A stretch of DNA of 64,000 nucleotides from Stieleria magnilauensis (lineage in GTDB: Bacteria > Planctomycetota > Planctomycetia > Pirellulales > Pirellulaceae). Position 1 is the stretch's first letter, and each line of letters begins with the position of its first letter. The stretch is taken from NCBI GenBank assembly GCA_007753675.1, contig CP036432.1, positions 7,566,233-7,630,232 on the forward strand, written 5' to 3'. The position numbers were made by a program, and so were the translations under genes. This document shows, one piece after another, positions 25,259 to 34,785 of the stretch. Under the pieces are notes generated by a model. It made no database searches. It was not told the origin of the DNA and saw only the letters and a list, made by a program, of their open reading frames with translations.

Positions 25259-25675
25259 TCACAGTTCACGCACGCTGAACGTATCGCCCTGGCTGAAGTC
25301 GCCGGTTTCCAGTCCTCTCCTGAACCAGCGCAGACGTTGTTCACTCGTTCCGTGAGTAAAGGATTCGGGGACCGTGTAACCTTGACTCTGCTTTTGCAAA
25401 CGATCGTCCCCGATCGCCGCTGCGGCGCGGAGTGCCTCCTCGACGTCGCCCGGTTCAATGATTTGCTTTGTCCTTTGGGTGTGATGCAACACGACACCGC
25501 CTTGTTGTGCCGCCTGCTGTTGCTGCTGCAAAAACTGCTGCGGATTTCCACCCAGAAGCATGATCACCACGGCGACGACGATGACTCCGAGCCCGCCGCC
25601 CGCTGCAGCCACACGACCTCCCGATCCACGACGGTCTTCGACATTGGTGCTTCGTGCTCTACCTCTCCAACGCAT
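25259..25675 (-). CDS. neutral zinc metallopeptidase (YpfJ/KPN_02809 family) lacking its catalytic core
   Basis: 138 residues with intact start and stop. The N-terminus [17 protein letters not shown] plus a membrane span ([15 protein letters not shown]) and the C-terminus ([42 protein letters not shown]) match the two ends of the family, whose members are about 290 residues. Everything between, including the HExxH zinc site and the third-ligand ELQAD block, is absent. The join lies between the Gln-rich stretch ([14 protein letters not shown]) and [10 protein letters not shown]. The deletion is in frame. It cannot be a protease as it stands; it may be a pseudogene or a non-catalytic membrane protein. 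Confidence 0.85.
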   Translation of the reverse strand: MRWRGRARSTNVEDRRGSGGRVAAAGGGLGVIVVAVVIMLLGGNPQQFLQQQQQAAQQGGVVLHHTQRTKQIIEPGDVEEALRAAAAIGDDRLQKQSQGYTVPESFTHGTSEQRLRWFRRGLETGDFSQGDTFSVREL

Positions 25676-25899
25676 GATGATCTCCTCGACGGGGGGACAG
25701 AACCTGAGATGGCCGGTTGGTCCGACGATTGGTCCGTCACCGGTCTATTCCTATCGTATGGTTGAGGCAATCATGAGATTGGCGACTCGAGCAGGATGCA
25801 GCAGGTATACTTCCCCCGGGCGACTGGCTGAACGTCGGATTGGGGTAACGTCGTTGGTCGACATCTTTCAACTTTCTGTGCAAGGAAACACTACCAACG

Positions 25900-26847
25900 A
25901 TGGAGTCTCTTGAGGTTCCCAGTCATCAACACGAGCGGTCGCTTGAGCGTCGGGGGATCGGCAAGGCGCTCGTCGTCGGAATCCTTGCGGCGGGATTGCT
26001 GGCGGTTTCGCTGGTCGCCTTGACCGGCATTCAAGCAGGCAGGTCTCCGGCCGAGCGAGCCGCGACCAGTCTCGCGATGCCGATCGCGTTGATTTGGTTG
26101 CTGTTGTTCGCCGGTACGATCGCATGCTTCATCCGCAGACGTGTCCCGCTGGCGACCCTGTTGGCACTCGCCTGGTTGACCGTGGGGATTGCGTTCAATG
26201 GCTCGGTCGCCGGCCGATGTTTGCGTTCGCTGGAATATCCTGCGGCGTCCGATCCGGCAGCGAATCTGGAGTCAACGCTGGACGCGGTGGTCTTGCTCGG
26301 TGGTTACGCCGCCGACAATCGCTTCGAGGTTCCCCAGCTCGGCGACGACGGACAGCGGCTGTTGTTTGCCGCCCAGCTCTGGCACGCGGGGAAGACAAAA
26401 ACCCTGATCAGCACCGGAACGGCAATCGGTGATGCCCGAGATCCGTCGCTGATCGGGCGTGAACTGTTGACCTCCATCGGTGTTCCCGACCACGTCATTT
26501 TTGAGGTGCCGGGCGTCAACACCGATGCGGAAATGGTGCAGTTGAAAGCCTTTTTTGAGGATCCGCCGGATCAGTGGCTGCAGCTTGTCGGGGCGACGAG
26601 GAACAAATTCAGTGCGGGCCCTCAGGCTGGCGGCCCCTCGATCGGGCTGGTCACCTCAGCCGTCCATCTGTCCAGGGCCATGCGATTGGCGGACAAGCGG
26701 GGGCTGACCTTTACCCCGCTGGGCTGCGATTTCAATGGGAGGCCGGCTGGTCGGTTCGAGTTCCGCGATCTGATCCCCTCTTCCGGCGCGGGGAGAACGT
26801 TTGCAGTCGCATTAAAGGAGCAACTGGCGCGAATTGTGGGAAGGTGA
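25900..26847 (+). CDS. YdcF/ElyC-like membrane protein (DUF218)
   Basis: 315 residues. Three hydrophobic spans at about 21-46, 58-78 and 83-100, then a soluble domain beginning DAVVLLGGYAADNR, with ISTGTAIG, DHVIFEVPGVNTDAEM, IGLVTSAVHLSRAM and a final FTPLGCDF block, matching the DUF218 family. Related proteins act in cell-envelope metabolism (ElyC, SanA, YdcF), which is a hint only. Divergent from the truncated metallopeptidase gene, with ~220 bp between them. Confidence 0.85.
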   Translation: MESLEVPSHQHERSLERRGIGKALVVGILAAGLLAVSLVALTGIQAGRSPAERAATSLAMPIALIWLLLFAGTIACFIRRRVPLATLLALAWLTVGIAFNGSVAGRCLRSLEYPAASDPAANLESTLDAVVLLGGYAADNRFEVPQLGDDGQRLLFAAQLWHAGKTKTLISTGTAIGDARDPSLIGRELLTSIGVPDHVIFEVPGVNTDAEMVQLKAFFEDPPDQWLQLVGATRNKFSAGPQAGGPSIGLVTSAVHLSRAMRLADKRGLTFTPLGCDFNGRPAGRFEFRDLIPSSGAGRTFAVALKEQLARIVGR

Positions 26848-27564
26848 AAGGGGGGAGAGTAATACCCGCAAAACTCGCGATCACACGAGATTTCGATTGG
26901 AAATTCAGTTGTCACACCCGTAGAATGAGGTAGCAACAAACCATTGGGGCCTCTCGCGAGGTGTCATGGAGCCGCTCAGTGAGCATTTTTGGCAGGTTTA
27001 GCCGGCGGCGGCCCGCCAGCACGGATTTTTTGATTCACCAGATTGACATGTTTTCGAGAAAAGAGTGGGCATTTGGCGATTTTTGAGTACTTCGGTGACA
27101 TTTCTTGCCAACTTGCTCCCCCTTGGGGTGTGACAAGACCGTCCAGACGTAGTGACAGTATCTATTTCTGTGTGCGAATATCGGTCATACTCCCAGCCAC
27201 TCGAAATTAGTAGCAAAACACGCTCCAGGACGGATCGAGTTCCAAACTGGTGGTGTGGGGGCGGTGAGTGGCTGCAAGTCGACATTGTTGTTTTAGTAGA
27301 CGAACGTTCCGGCAGGAACGAACGACACAGGACGACGATGTGGCAGGATGCCGAGTGGTCAGGATGTTGTTCGGTTCGCCAGCCTTGGGCGGGCGAGACG
27401 AGCAGCAAAAGAGAAAGGGGTGTGGTTGGACAACAACCGAAAGCGCCCAAGCATTTGTAATTTCACATTTCTTGTCCCGCGAATCGAATTCCCCCTACTG
27501 AAGTAAGTGGTAGTGTTCGCAGGGTAGAGAGAACCCAAACCCCTGGAATCAGAAAGGAGATTCT
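26848..27564. other. 717-bp intergenic region, no gene seen
   Basis: Lower GC than the coding flanks, no convincing open frame. It holds a GC-rich inverted stretch (CCGGCGGCGGCCCGCC, about 27002-27019) followed by a T-run, which might end transcription from the YdcF-like gene. The remainder is a long leader upstream of the response regulator, whose ribosome-binding site (AGAAAGGAG) lies just before 27565. No promoter could be fixed with confidence. Confidence 0.5.
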
Positions 27565-28197
27565 ATGAGTAAGAATCTATTAGTTGTCGACGACCATTTG
27601 GTCATTCGGATGGGCCTGAAGGCGATGTTGGAAGGCACCGATTTGGTCGTCGCCGAAGAAGCCTGTAACGCGGCAGAAGCTTTGGCGGCCGTGGAGCGAT
27701 CGGTACCGGATTGTGTGCTGATGGACATTCGCATGGACGGCGGCGATGGCCTGAACACGCTGGGACGATTGAAACTGGATCATCCCGATCTGCCGATCGT
27801 TCTTTATTCGGCTTATGACAATCCGACCTACATCGCCCGTGCGGTCGCCCTCGGGGCAGCCGGCTACGTGCTCAAATCGGCACCGCGTGACCGATTGATC
27901 GACGCTTTGAACACGGCCGCAAGCGGTGAATCGGCATGGACGCGCGAAGAATTGCGACGCGTCACCGGTGCCCTGGCGACGCCGCGATTGAGCCAAGAAT
28001 TGGACGTTCCGTTGACGCATCGCGAAAGCGAAGTGCTTCGTCAGATGGCCCAGGGCTTGACCAATAAAGAAATCGCCAAGATGCTCGGCATCAGCTACGA
28101 AACGGTCAAGGAACACGTCCAGCACATCCTGCGTAAGATCGGCGTGACCGACCGCACGCAAGCAGCGGTTTGGGCCGTGCGAAAGAACTTGGTCTGA
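27565..28197 (+). CDS. NarL/FixJ-family response regulator
   Basis: 210 residues. Receiver domain: acidic pair D9/D10, phospho-acceptor D54 in VLMDIRMDGG, S82 in the switch position, K104 in GYVLKSAP. The C-terminal LuxR-type helix-turn-helix starts near residue 148: LTHRESEVLRQMAQGLTNKEIAKMLGISYETVKEHVQHILRKIGV. Strong Shine-Dalgarno AAGGAG. No sensor kinase is next to it, so it is an orphan regulator. A hairpin terminator follows 24 bp after the stop. Target genes are not evident. Confidence 0.93.
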   Translation: MSKNLLVVDDHLVIRMGLKAMLEGTDLVVAEEACNAAEALAAVERSVPDCVLMDIRMDGGDGLNTLGRLKLDHPDLPIVLYSAYDNPTYIARAVALGAAGYVLKSAPRDRLIDALNTAASGESAWTREELRRVTGALATPRLSQELDVPLTHRESEVLRQMAQGLTNKEIAKMLGISYETVKEHVQHILRKIGVTDRTQAAVWAVRKNLV

Positions 28198-28221
28198 CCC
28201 TGACGTCGAACCATCGAACAC

Positions 28222-28259
28222 AAAACGGCCGTCTCTGCCGATGCAAGACGGCCGTTTTT
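28222..28259. terminator. bidirectional rho-independent terminator
   Basis: AAAACGGCCGTCT (28222-28234) pairs with AGACGGCCGTTTT (28246-28258) around an 11-base loop; T-run on the plus side and A-run on the minus side. It lies between the convergent response regulator and DNA polymerase IV genes and can serve both. Confidence 0.88.
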
Positions 28260-29435
28260 TTATTGGCGGTTTCGCCAGCGATGGCTGGCCGCACGGTACA
28301 CCGTTTTATCGCCCAGCTGTTGCGAGAGTTGATCGACGACTTGGTCGACCTTTCGTTCGGCTTGCTGTTGCTGGAGATCGTCGAACAAGGAAAGCTGCAC
28401 CGGTCGGTCCGAGGCGACCAGCGATCCGAGTGACACCCCCAGCAGCCGCACCGCACGCGGCTCGCTGTGGCGCATTTGATCGAGCAATTCCGAGGCGATT
28501 TGAATCACGTCACCCGTCCGGTCGGTCGGTGATCCGGTGCTGCGTGATTTTGTGAACGTCTTGAAGTCTTCTCGACGGTATTTCAGCGTGATCGTGGCCG
28601 TCTTTTGTTTACTGGTGCGCAACCGCATCGTCGTCTGTTCGCACAGGAAACAGAGCACGGCGTGCAGCAGTTCGGCATCGGTCTGGTCGTCTGAGAATGT
28701 TCGCTCGTGGCTGATTTGTTTGGCGTGGCGGTCCGGCACGACGGCACGGGCGTCGATGCCGTTGGCCAATTTCCACAGATGGTCTCCCCAATCACCGAGA
28801 TGGGACACTAACAGCGTGCGATCGTAGCGGCGGATGTCGCGAATCGTCTTCAGTCCCAAGCGATGCAGCCGATGCCGTCCGACGGAGCCGACGCCCCAAA
28901 GTTTCTCAACCGGCAGCGGGTCCAAGAACGCCGTCAATTCCGACTCGCCGACGACAACAAACCCATTCGGTTTATCCAGGTCGCTGGCAATCTTGGCGAC
29001 GAACTTTCGTGGCGCGATGCCGACGCTGGCGGTCAGTTGCAGTTCGTCGTGAATCGCATCCTTGATCCGACGCCCGATCGTTTCGGCATCACCATGTAAA
29101 CGCTCGGTGCCGGAAACATCTAGAAACGCTTCGTCCAGTGACAACGGTTGGATGATCGGTGTGAACCGCCCAAAGATCTCACGAACCTGTCGACCGACGT
29201 CGACATAATGAGACATCCGGCCGCGGACGAAGACCGCATGCGGGCAAAGTTCGGCGGCACGACGGCCCGGCATCGCGCTGTGGATGCCGTACTCGCGGGC
29301 TTCATAGCTGGCCGCCGCCACCACGCCGCGCCCCGTCTTGCTGCCCCCGACGACCACCGGTTGACCCGTCAGTTCCGGGTGATCGCGTTGTTCGATCGAC
29401 GCATAAAAGGCGTCCATGTCGATGTGCAAGATCAT
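28260..29435 (-). CDS. dinB: DNA polymerase IV (Y-family)
   Basis: 391 residues from ATG at 29435. Y-family translesion polymerase: ILHIDMDAFYASIEQRD holds the first catalytic Asp residues, SLDEAFLDVSG the second acidic pair, then helix-hairpin-helix thumb (LPVEKLWGVGSVGRHRL) and little-finger domain (KTATITLKYRREDFKTFTKSR). The C-terminal QLSLFDD resembles the beta-clamp-binding motif. The ATG overlaps the stop of the upstream guanine deaminase (ATGA), so the two are coupled. It ends at the shared terminator. No LexA box was identified. Confidence 0.94.
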   Translation of the reverse strand: MILHIDMDAFYASIEQRDHPELTGQPVVVGGSKTGRGVVAAASYEAREYGIHSAMPGRRAAELCPHAVFVRGRMSHYVDVGRQVREIFGRFTPIIQPLSLDEAFLDVSGTERLHGDAETIGRRIKDAIHDELQLTASVGIAPRKFVAKIASDLDKPNGFVVVGESELTAFLDPLPVEKLWGVGSVGRHRLHRLGLKTIRDIRRYDRTLLVSHLGDWGDHLWKLANGIDARAVVPDRHAKQISHERTFSDDQTDAELLHAVLCFLCEQTTMRLRTSKQKTATITLKYRREDFKTFTKSRSTGSPTDRTGDVIQIASELLDQMRHSEPRAVRLLGVSLGSLVASDRPVQLSLFDDLQQQQAERKVDQVVDQLSQQLGDKTVYRAASHRWRNRQ

Positions 29436-30706
29436 CGTGCGGAGGATCCATTGGAGGATGCCGAAGCATATCGGATTCGACCTCGCAGGACCGTGGTCTC
29501 GAGCCAGCGGTCGTCCCAGGCAAACATCAGCGTCGACAACGGCTGGGGAGAGTCTCGCCAGGGAACGTCGGGCCGAATGACCAGCAAATCGGCGGAGCAA
29601 CCGACGGCGACGCGACCGACATCGGTCCAACCCAAGGCATCGGCATTGCCCGCGGTGATTTGGTGCCAAGCCTGGGCCGCGGTCGGGATCCACGCCGAAT
29701 CATCGACTCCACGCCCCGCGTTCATCGAAACCCGGACCGCCGTTTCAATCATCGCGCGGCCGACACGAACCATGCTCCGCTCAAACCCGGCGCCGATGTC
29801 GCTGCCGAGTGTCAACGTGATTCCATGCGAAAGGTGGGAATGACGATTCATCAGCCCGCTGCCGAGAAAGGAATTGGCCGTCGGACAATGGGCGATGGTG
29901 CCGCCTTGCCGTGCCAGACGCGTTTGTGACGCCGAATCGAGGTAGATGCCATGGCCGAAAATGCTGCGTCGCGTCGCCAGTCCGGCGGCGGCGTAGACGT
30001 CAAGATAGTCTCTGCCGCCAAAACGCTGGGCAACGGCGTCGCATTCGGCGAGCGTTTCCGCCAAATGGGTTTGAATGACGGCTCGGTGCGATGCCGCCAG
30101 TCTGCCGGCATGCTCCATCAGACGCTCGCTACAGGAGAGTGCAAAGCGGGGTGTGACGGCGGCCGCCATCCGCTGGTCGGCCGGAAACTGTTCCAGCGTG
30201 CGAGCGACCTCGTCGGCCAGCTGCTGCGGCGGACGCAAAAGTTCCGGCGGCGCGTCCCGGTCCATCATCACTTGGCCGACCACGCCGCGAAATCCAATCT
30301 CACGAAATGCTTTCAAAGCGGCCATCGTGGCGTCATGGGCCACGGTCGCGTAGGCACAAACGCCCGTGGTTCCCACTGCCAGGCACTGTCGCGCTACCCG
30401 ATCGATCATCGTTTGAGCAAAATCGAGATCGTTCCAACGTTGTTCGGCGGGGAAAATCACTTCCTGCAGCCAGGGCAACAAACGCAATCCGGCCACACCG
30501 ATGGAGTCAAATTGGGGCAGATGAAGGTGGGTGTCGATGAATCCGGGGCAAATCAGCGTGTCGGGATCACCGTGGTCGACCCGGCTCGGCACGTTTGCGA
30601 ATTCGACGCCGACGATTCGGTCGTCGGAAATCTCGACGACTCCCGGTCGGATCGTGGCATGCCCATCGGGCTGGGACTGCAGGATTTGGCCGCCAAGGGT
30701 GATCAT
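29432..30706 (-). CDS. guaD: guanine deaminase
   Basis: 424 residues from the ATG at 30706; an in-frame ATG at 30832 would add 42 residues without family similarity. Amidohydrolase fold converting guanine to xanthine. Zinc-site blocks: PGFIDTHLHLPQ, HLAETLAECDA, FGHGIYLD, HCPTANSFLGSG, and GSDIGAGFE. The LPWLQEVIFPAE block near residue 80 is characteristic of guanine deaminases. Overlap of 4 bp with dinB downstream. The region upstream of the start is shared divergently with the secretin gene. Confidence 0.88.
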   Translation of the reverse strand: MITLGGQILQSQPDGHATIRPGVVEISDDRIVGVEFANVPSRVDHGDPDTLICPGFIDTHLHLPQFDSIGVAGLRLLPWLQEVIFPAEQRWNDLDFAQTMIDRVARQCLAVGTTGVCAYATVAHDATMAALKAFREIGFRGVVGQVMMDRDAPPELLRPPQQLADEVARTLEQFPADQRMAAAVTPRFALSCSERLMEHAGRLAASHRAVIQTHLAETLAECDAVAQRFGGRDYLDVYAAAGLATRRSIFGHGIYLDSASQTRLARQGGTIAHCPTANSFLGSGLMNRHSHLSHGITLTLGSDIGAGFERSMVRVGRAMIETAVRVSMNAGRGVDDSAWIPTAAQAWHQITAGNADALGWTDVGRVAVGCSADLLVIRPDVPWRDSPQPLSTLMFAWDDRWLETTVLRGRIRYASASSNGSSAR

Positions 30707-30982
30707 CGTGACCGGATGGTTCAGTGAAAAGGGACGATTGGGAGCTTTGATGCCGGGTGAATGTCTTTCCGGATCAGAATAGTTTGCCAGGCTTGCCGAG
30801 GCTTTGGGGTCGTTACTTGTTGTGGCAATCATGCCTGATAGACGGATTCGCTACCAGTATCGCGGTCAGTTTGACTGTAGGGGATGCAAGGGGCACGACG
30901 ATCACCAGGGATGAGCGGAGGAAGCGCTCTTGGAGTTCCGTTCTGTTTGCCGTTGACCTATGTACGCCTAAAGGTGTTGCCC

Positions 30983-33900
30983 GTGCACCGTTTGAAAACC
31001 GTTGTCACCCCCGTCGCCGTCGGTCTCAGGCGAGCGATGAGTCTGAAGCTGGTCGCGGCGATTGCTGTTTCGACCGCTTGTGCCCAATCGCCACAACTTC
31101 CTCCACCCGGACGAGTCACCGGCACCGCGCCATCCCGAATGCCCTCGATGGACGCCGAAGCCTACCAGCGGTATGTGCAGCGGTCGGTGCAGGGAGCGAC
31201 CCACGGGGCTGCCAACTCGATGGTTCGGACGGTTGCCGCGACGACTCCGGCGACTTCGATCGGCGATTCCCCGCAGTTGCGCAAACTGGCCGTACCGGCC
31301 GCCCACGCCGACGCGATCGCGACGACGCTCAGTCTACGGTATCAAGATTTACCGGGCGTCACGATTTCTCCCGACCCGGCGAACAGCCAATTGGTGATCA
31401 TGGCGCCGGCCAAGACCCAGGCGGTGATCGCATCGCAAGTCAAAACACTCGTCGCCGGCGCGGTTCGCCAAGCATCCTCGGTGACCGCCAGCCCCGTCAG
31501 CGTGCGACTGCAGAACATCTCCTGGCGCGAATTCGAACGCGACTTGAAGCAGGCCGCCGGACAAGATGTTCCGATGACGACCCGCAACAACGGCAACCAG
31601 GTGACGTTCCAGATGAACGTGCCGCCGATGCAGGGGACGTTGGTCGAAGTCGACCGCCGGCAAAACCAAGTCACCGTCCGGGCACCCGATCCCGCCATCC
31701 CCGGTTGGGAAAAAATGATTCGTGCCCTCGACCGAGTGCCCAATCGCTACGACGACGTCACCCAGGTGCACCGATTGCAACAAGCCGACATGGCACCGGT
31801 GCAACGCACCATGCGATTGCTCCGCGCACTCCGCGGCGATGGGATGTCCCCTTCCAACCCCGGTGTGTTTCGCAACGCAGTGATGCAAGCCGATCAGGGC
31901 AGTGCACCGGGTGCGGGTGACCAGGGCGGATTGCCCGCCGACGTTGAAGCCGCCGTCGAAGGGGCCGGTCCGCTGGGTGATGTGCAAATCGAATACGTAC
32001 CCGAACTGGGTCAGATCATCGTCAAGGGTGCGACCCGAGACGTTCAACGCGTGATGGAATTGATCAAGGAGATCGAATCCAAAGCCCAACTGACCCAACC
32101 CGATTCGAAGGTCGTTGCCCTTCAGCATGCCGATGCCAACGCGGTGGCCGAGTTGCTCACGCAGCTTTACGACGACGTGTTGTCGACGCGCCAAGGCGAC
32201 GTCAGCATCACTTCGCTGGACAGCCCCAATGCATTGTTGTTGATCGGTCGCGCCGAAGCGATCGCGTCGCTGGAAGACTTGATCAAGAAGATCGACCAGC
32301 CCGTGGAAGAAGCCAGCCGCCTGCGTGTGTTCCGGCTTCAGAACGCCTCGGCCGTGGATGCCCAAGATGCGATTTTGACCTTCTTCAGCAACCGTCCCGG
32401 GATCGAAGAAGACGTTCGCAACGGCTTGGGACCGCGTGTTCGAATCTCGGCCGACTATCGAACCAATTCGCTGATCGTCAGTGCCGCGCCGCGTGACATG
32501 ACCGAGGTGACTCGGTTGATCAATGAACTCGATGTCGAAAAGACTCCGGCGACCAGTGAGTTGCGAGTCTTCCAGCTCAACAACGCCGTTGCCGAAGACT
32601 TGGCCACCACGCTTCAAGACGCCTTTGCGGCCGGCGAAGTCGCCACCGCCGGCGACGCCACCGCCCCGTCGACCTCGCTCTCGATTCTGACGGTCGATAG
32701 CGACGAGCGACGGATGGTGGAATCCGGCATCTTGGCCGGAGCCACGATCACCGCGGAAACAAATTCGAATTCAATCGTCGTTCGCGCCCCTTCCTCGAGT
32801 ATGCCGTTGATCGCGGAACTGATCCGTCAATTGGACAAAGCCCCCGGCATCGACTCGCTGGTGAAGGTGTTCACGATCGAAAACGGTGACGCGGCTCAGT
32901 TGGCCGCCTCGTTGGAGACCCTGTTCGGGTCCGACGCAGCCACCAGTGGAACCAGCGTCGGTGGTGCAAACGCCGCCGGATTGCCTTCGGCCACCGCGTC
33001 TGCCGACAGCTCGCTTGTGCCGCTACGTTTCTCGACCGACATCCGCACCAACAGCATCGTGGCCAGCGGATCGTCGTCGGACTTGGAAGTCGTCGAAAGC
33101 ATCTTGCTGCGATTGGACAGCGAAGGGTTCGCCGAGCGGATCACCGAAGTGATCTGGCTGAAGAACAACGAAGCGACGTTGGTCGCCGCGGCGATCACCA
33201 ACTATGTCAACGAACGTCAACAATCACAAACCACGATCCAGCAATACCAACAAGGCCTCGGCCCGTACGATCTTCTCGATCGCGACATCGTGGCGATCGC
33301 CGAAGAGAACTTCAACAGCATCCTGTTGAGCGTCTCACCGCGACTGTACGAAGAGGTTCGATTGTTGATCGAGCGACTGGACCGTCGCCGCCCGATGGTG
33401 CTGATCAAGGTCTTGTTGGCCGAGGTGTCCTTGGAAGATTCGTTTGAGATCGGCACCGAACTCGGGTTGCAGGACTCGCTGGCGTTCAGCCGTGGTCAAG
33501 CTGTTGTGGATGTTCCGGGCAGTGTGGCGGCTGGAACGCCTGGCTTTAACTTCAATAATGCAGGTGTGCAGAACGTGAATGATTTGAATCAGAATAGTCT
33601 GGCCGCCAGCACCGTCTCGACGTTCGGGCTTGGCCAAAGCAACCCGGCGATCGGCTACGGCGGATTCGTGCTCAACGCCGCCAGCGAGTCGGTCAGTCTG
33701 TTGTTCCGCACCTTGCAAGACGCCGGTCGGGCACAGATTCTCAGCCGCCCGCAGTTGATGACGGCCGACAACACGGAATCGCTGATCAACGTCGGACGAC
33801 AGATCGCCCGATTCCGTGGCAGCACGGTGACCAACAACACGGTGACGCAGAACATCGAAGACATCACCGTCGGTCTGATTCTGAACATTCGACCGCGTGT

Positions 33901-34648
33901 CGGAAGCGACGGAACGATCTTGATGGAAGTCAACATCACTCGGTCCGATCGTGATACCGCCAACGGGACGACCGTCCCGGACGGCGACGGAGGTACCGTT
34001 GTGATCGACGACATTGTCGACACCACGGCTCAAGTCACGCTGTCGACCATGAGCGGCCAAACGGTGATCATGGGAGGACTGATTCAAAAGCTTCGCGCCA
34101 ACAGGAGCCGCCGTCTCCCTTACCTGTCCAACATTCCGATCTTGGGCAACCTATTCAAGTACGACTTTGAGACCGAAGAACGCCGAGAGACGTTGATCGT
34201 GTTGACGCCGATGCTGGTCACCGGCGAACAGGACTTGGAGTACATCAAGCAAACCGAGTCGAGCCGGATGAGTTGGTGCTTGGCCGACGTGGTGGAAGCT
34301 CACGGCGACGTGGGCTTGAGCGGCGGCTACGGATTGTGGGGGCCGGCGATCGGACCGACGATCTATCCCGACGTGCACCCGACGATCGATGGAGAAGTCG
34401 TCGTCGGCGAACTGCCCCCGGGTGTCATCACCGACCAGAACAAGCCCGTCATCGGTCAGCCCGCCGGCGAATCGATTCTGAATCCGACCTTCGGAACCGA
34501 AAACCTGGCACCGGCCAACCGCAGCGATTCACTGCCTGCACCGCGGCCCGACGTGAATCAGTCGTCGTTCCAGATGCCCGCCGGCATGATCGGCAGCGAA
34601 GCCGACCAGACGCTGCCGGCCGGTTGGGTCAACCAGATCAGCCAGTAG
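30983..34648 (+). CDS. secretin (GspD/PilQ-like outer-membrane channel) with multiple N1 repeats
   Basis: 1221 residues if started at the GTG at 30983, which has TAAAGG eight bases upstream and opens a signal peptide ending near TACAQS; ATG 31037 and an upstream ATG-like start are alternatives. Five or more secretin N1-type repeats are seen, each beginning with a strand such as VVALQHADANAVAEL (~376), RVFRLQNASAVDAQD (~446), RVFQLNNAVAEDLAT (~527), VKVFTIENGDAAQLA (~627), VIWLKNNEATLVAA (~722). The secretin domain spans about 806-1085 with LRANRSRRLPYLSNIPILGNLF-type C-terminal block. A ~135-residue Pro/Gly-rich tail follows. No secretion ATPase or pseudopilin cluster is adjacent; the next gene is a lipoprotein that could be a pilotin or partner. 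Confidence 0.88.
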   Translation: MHRLKTVVTPVAVGLRRAMSLKLVAAIAVSTACAQSPQLPPPGRVTGTAPSRMPSMDAEAYQRYVQRSVQGATHGAANSMVRTVAATTPATSIGDSPQLRKLAVPAAHADAIATTLSLRYQDLPGVTISPDPANSQLVIMAPAKTQAVIASQVKTLVAGAVRQASSVTASPVSVRLQNISWREFERDLKQAAGQDVPMTTRNNGNQVTFQMNVPPMQGTLVEVDRRQNQVTVRAPDPAIPGWEKMIRALDRVPNRYDDVTQVHRLQQADMAPVQRTMRLLRALRGDGMSPSNPGVFRNAVMQADQGSAPGAGDQGGLPADVEAAVEGAGPLGDVQIEYVPELGQIIVKGATRDVQRVMELIKEIESKAQLTQPDSKVVALQHADANAVAELLTQLYDDVLSTRQGDVSITSLDSPNALLLIGRAEAIASLEDLIKKIDQPVEEASRLRVFRLQNASAVDAQDAILTFFSNRPGIEEDVRNGLGPRVRISADYRTNSLIVSAAPRDMTEVTRLINELDVEKTPATSELRVFQLNNAVAEDLATTLQDAFAAGEVATAGDATAPSTSLSILTVDSDERRMVESGILAGATITAETNSNSIVVRAPSSSMPLIAELIRQLDKAPGIDSLVKVFTIENGDAAQLAASLETLFGSDAATSGTSVGGANAAGLPSATASADSSLVPLRFSTDIRTNSIVASGSSSDLEVVESILLRLDSEGFAERITEVIWLKNNEATLVAAAITNYVNERQQSQTTIQQYQQGLGPYDLLDRDIVAIAEENFNSILLSVSPRLYEEVRLLIERLDRRRPMVLIKVLLAEVSLEDSFEIGTELGLQDSLAFSRGQAVVDVPGSVAAGTPGFNFNNAGVQNVNDLNQNSLAASTVSTFGLGQSNPAIGYGGFVLNAASESVSLLFRTLQDAGRAQILSRPQLMTADNTESLINVGRQIARFRGSTVTNNTVTQNIEDITVGLILNIRPRVGSDGTILMEVNITRSDRDTANGTTVPDGDGGTVVIDDIVDTTAQVTLSTMSGQTVIMGGLIQKLRANRSRRLPYLSNIPILGNLFKYDFETEERRETLIVLTPMLVTGEQDLEYIKQTESSRMSWCLADVVEAHGDVGLSGGYGLWGPAIGPTIYPDVHPTIDGEVVVGELPPGVITDQNKPVIGQPAGESILNPTFGTENLAPANRSDSLPAPRPDVNQSSFQMPAGMIGSEADQTLPAGWVNQISQ

Positions 34649-34785
34649 GCGATCGCCATTAGCGCAACGAGAGTGGGAGAGGTTTCCAGCCTGTCGAACC
34701 TGAACCGACAGGCGGAAAGCCTCGCCCGCTGCGTTGATCCACCACTCACTCTCCACCCGATCCTTCACGAACGATCTGAATCGAT

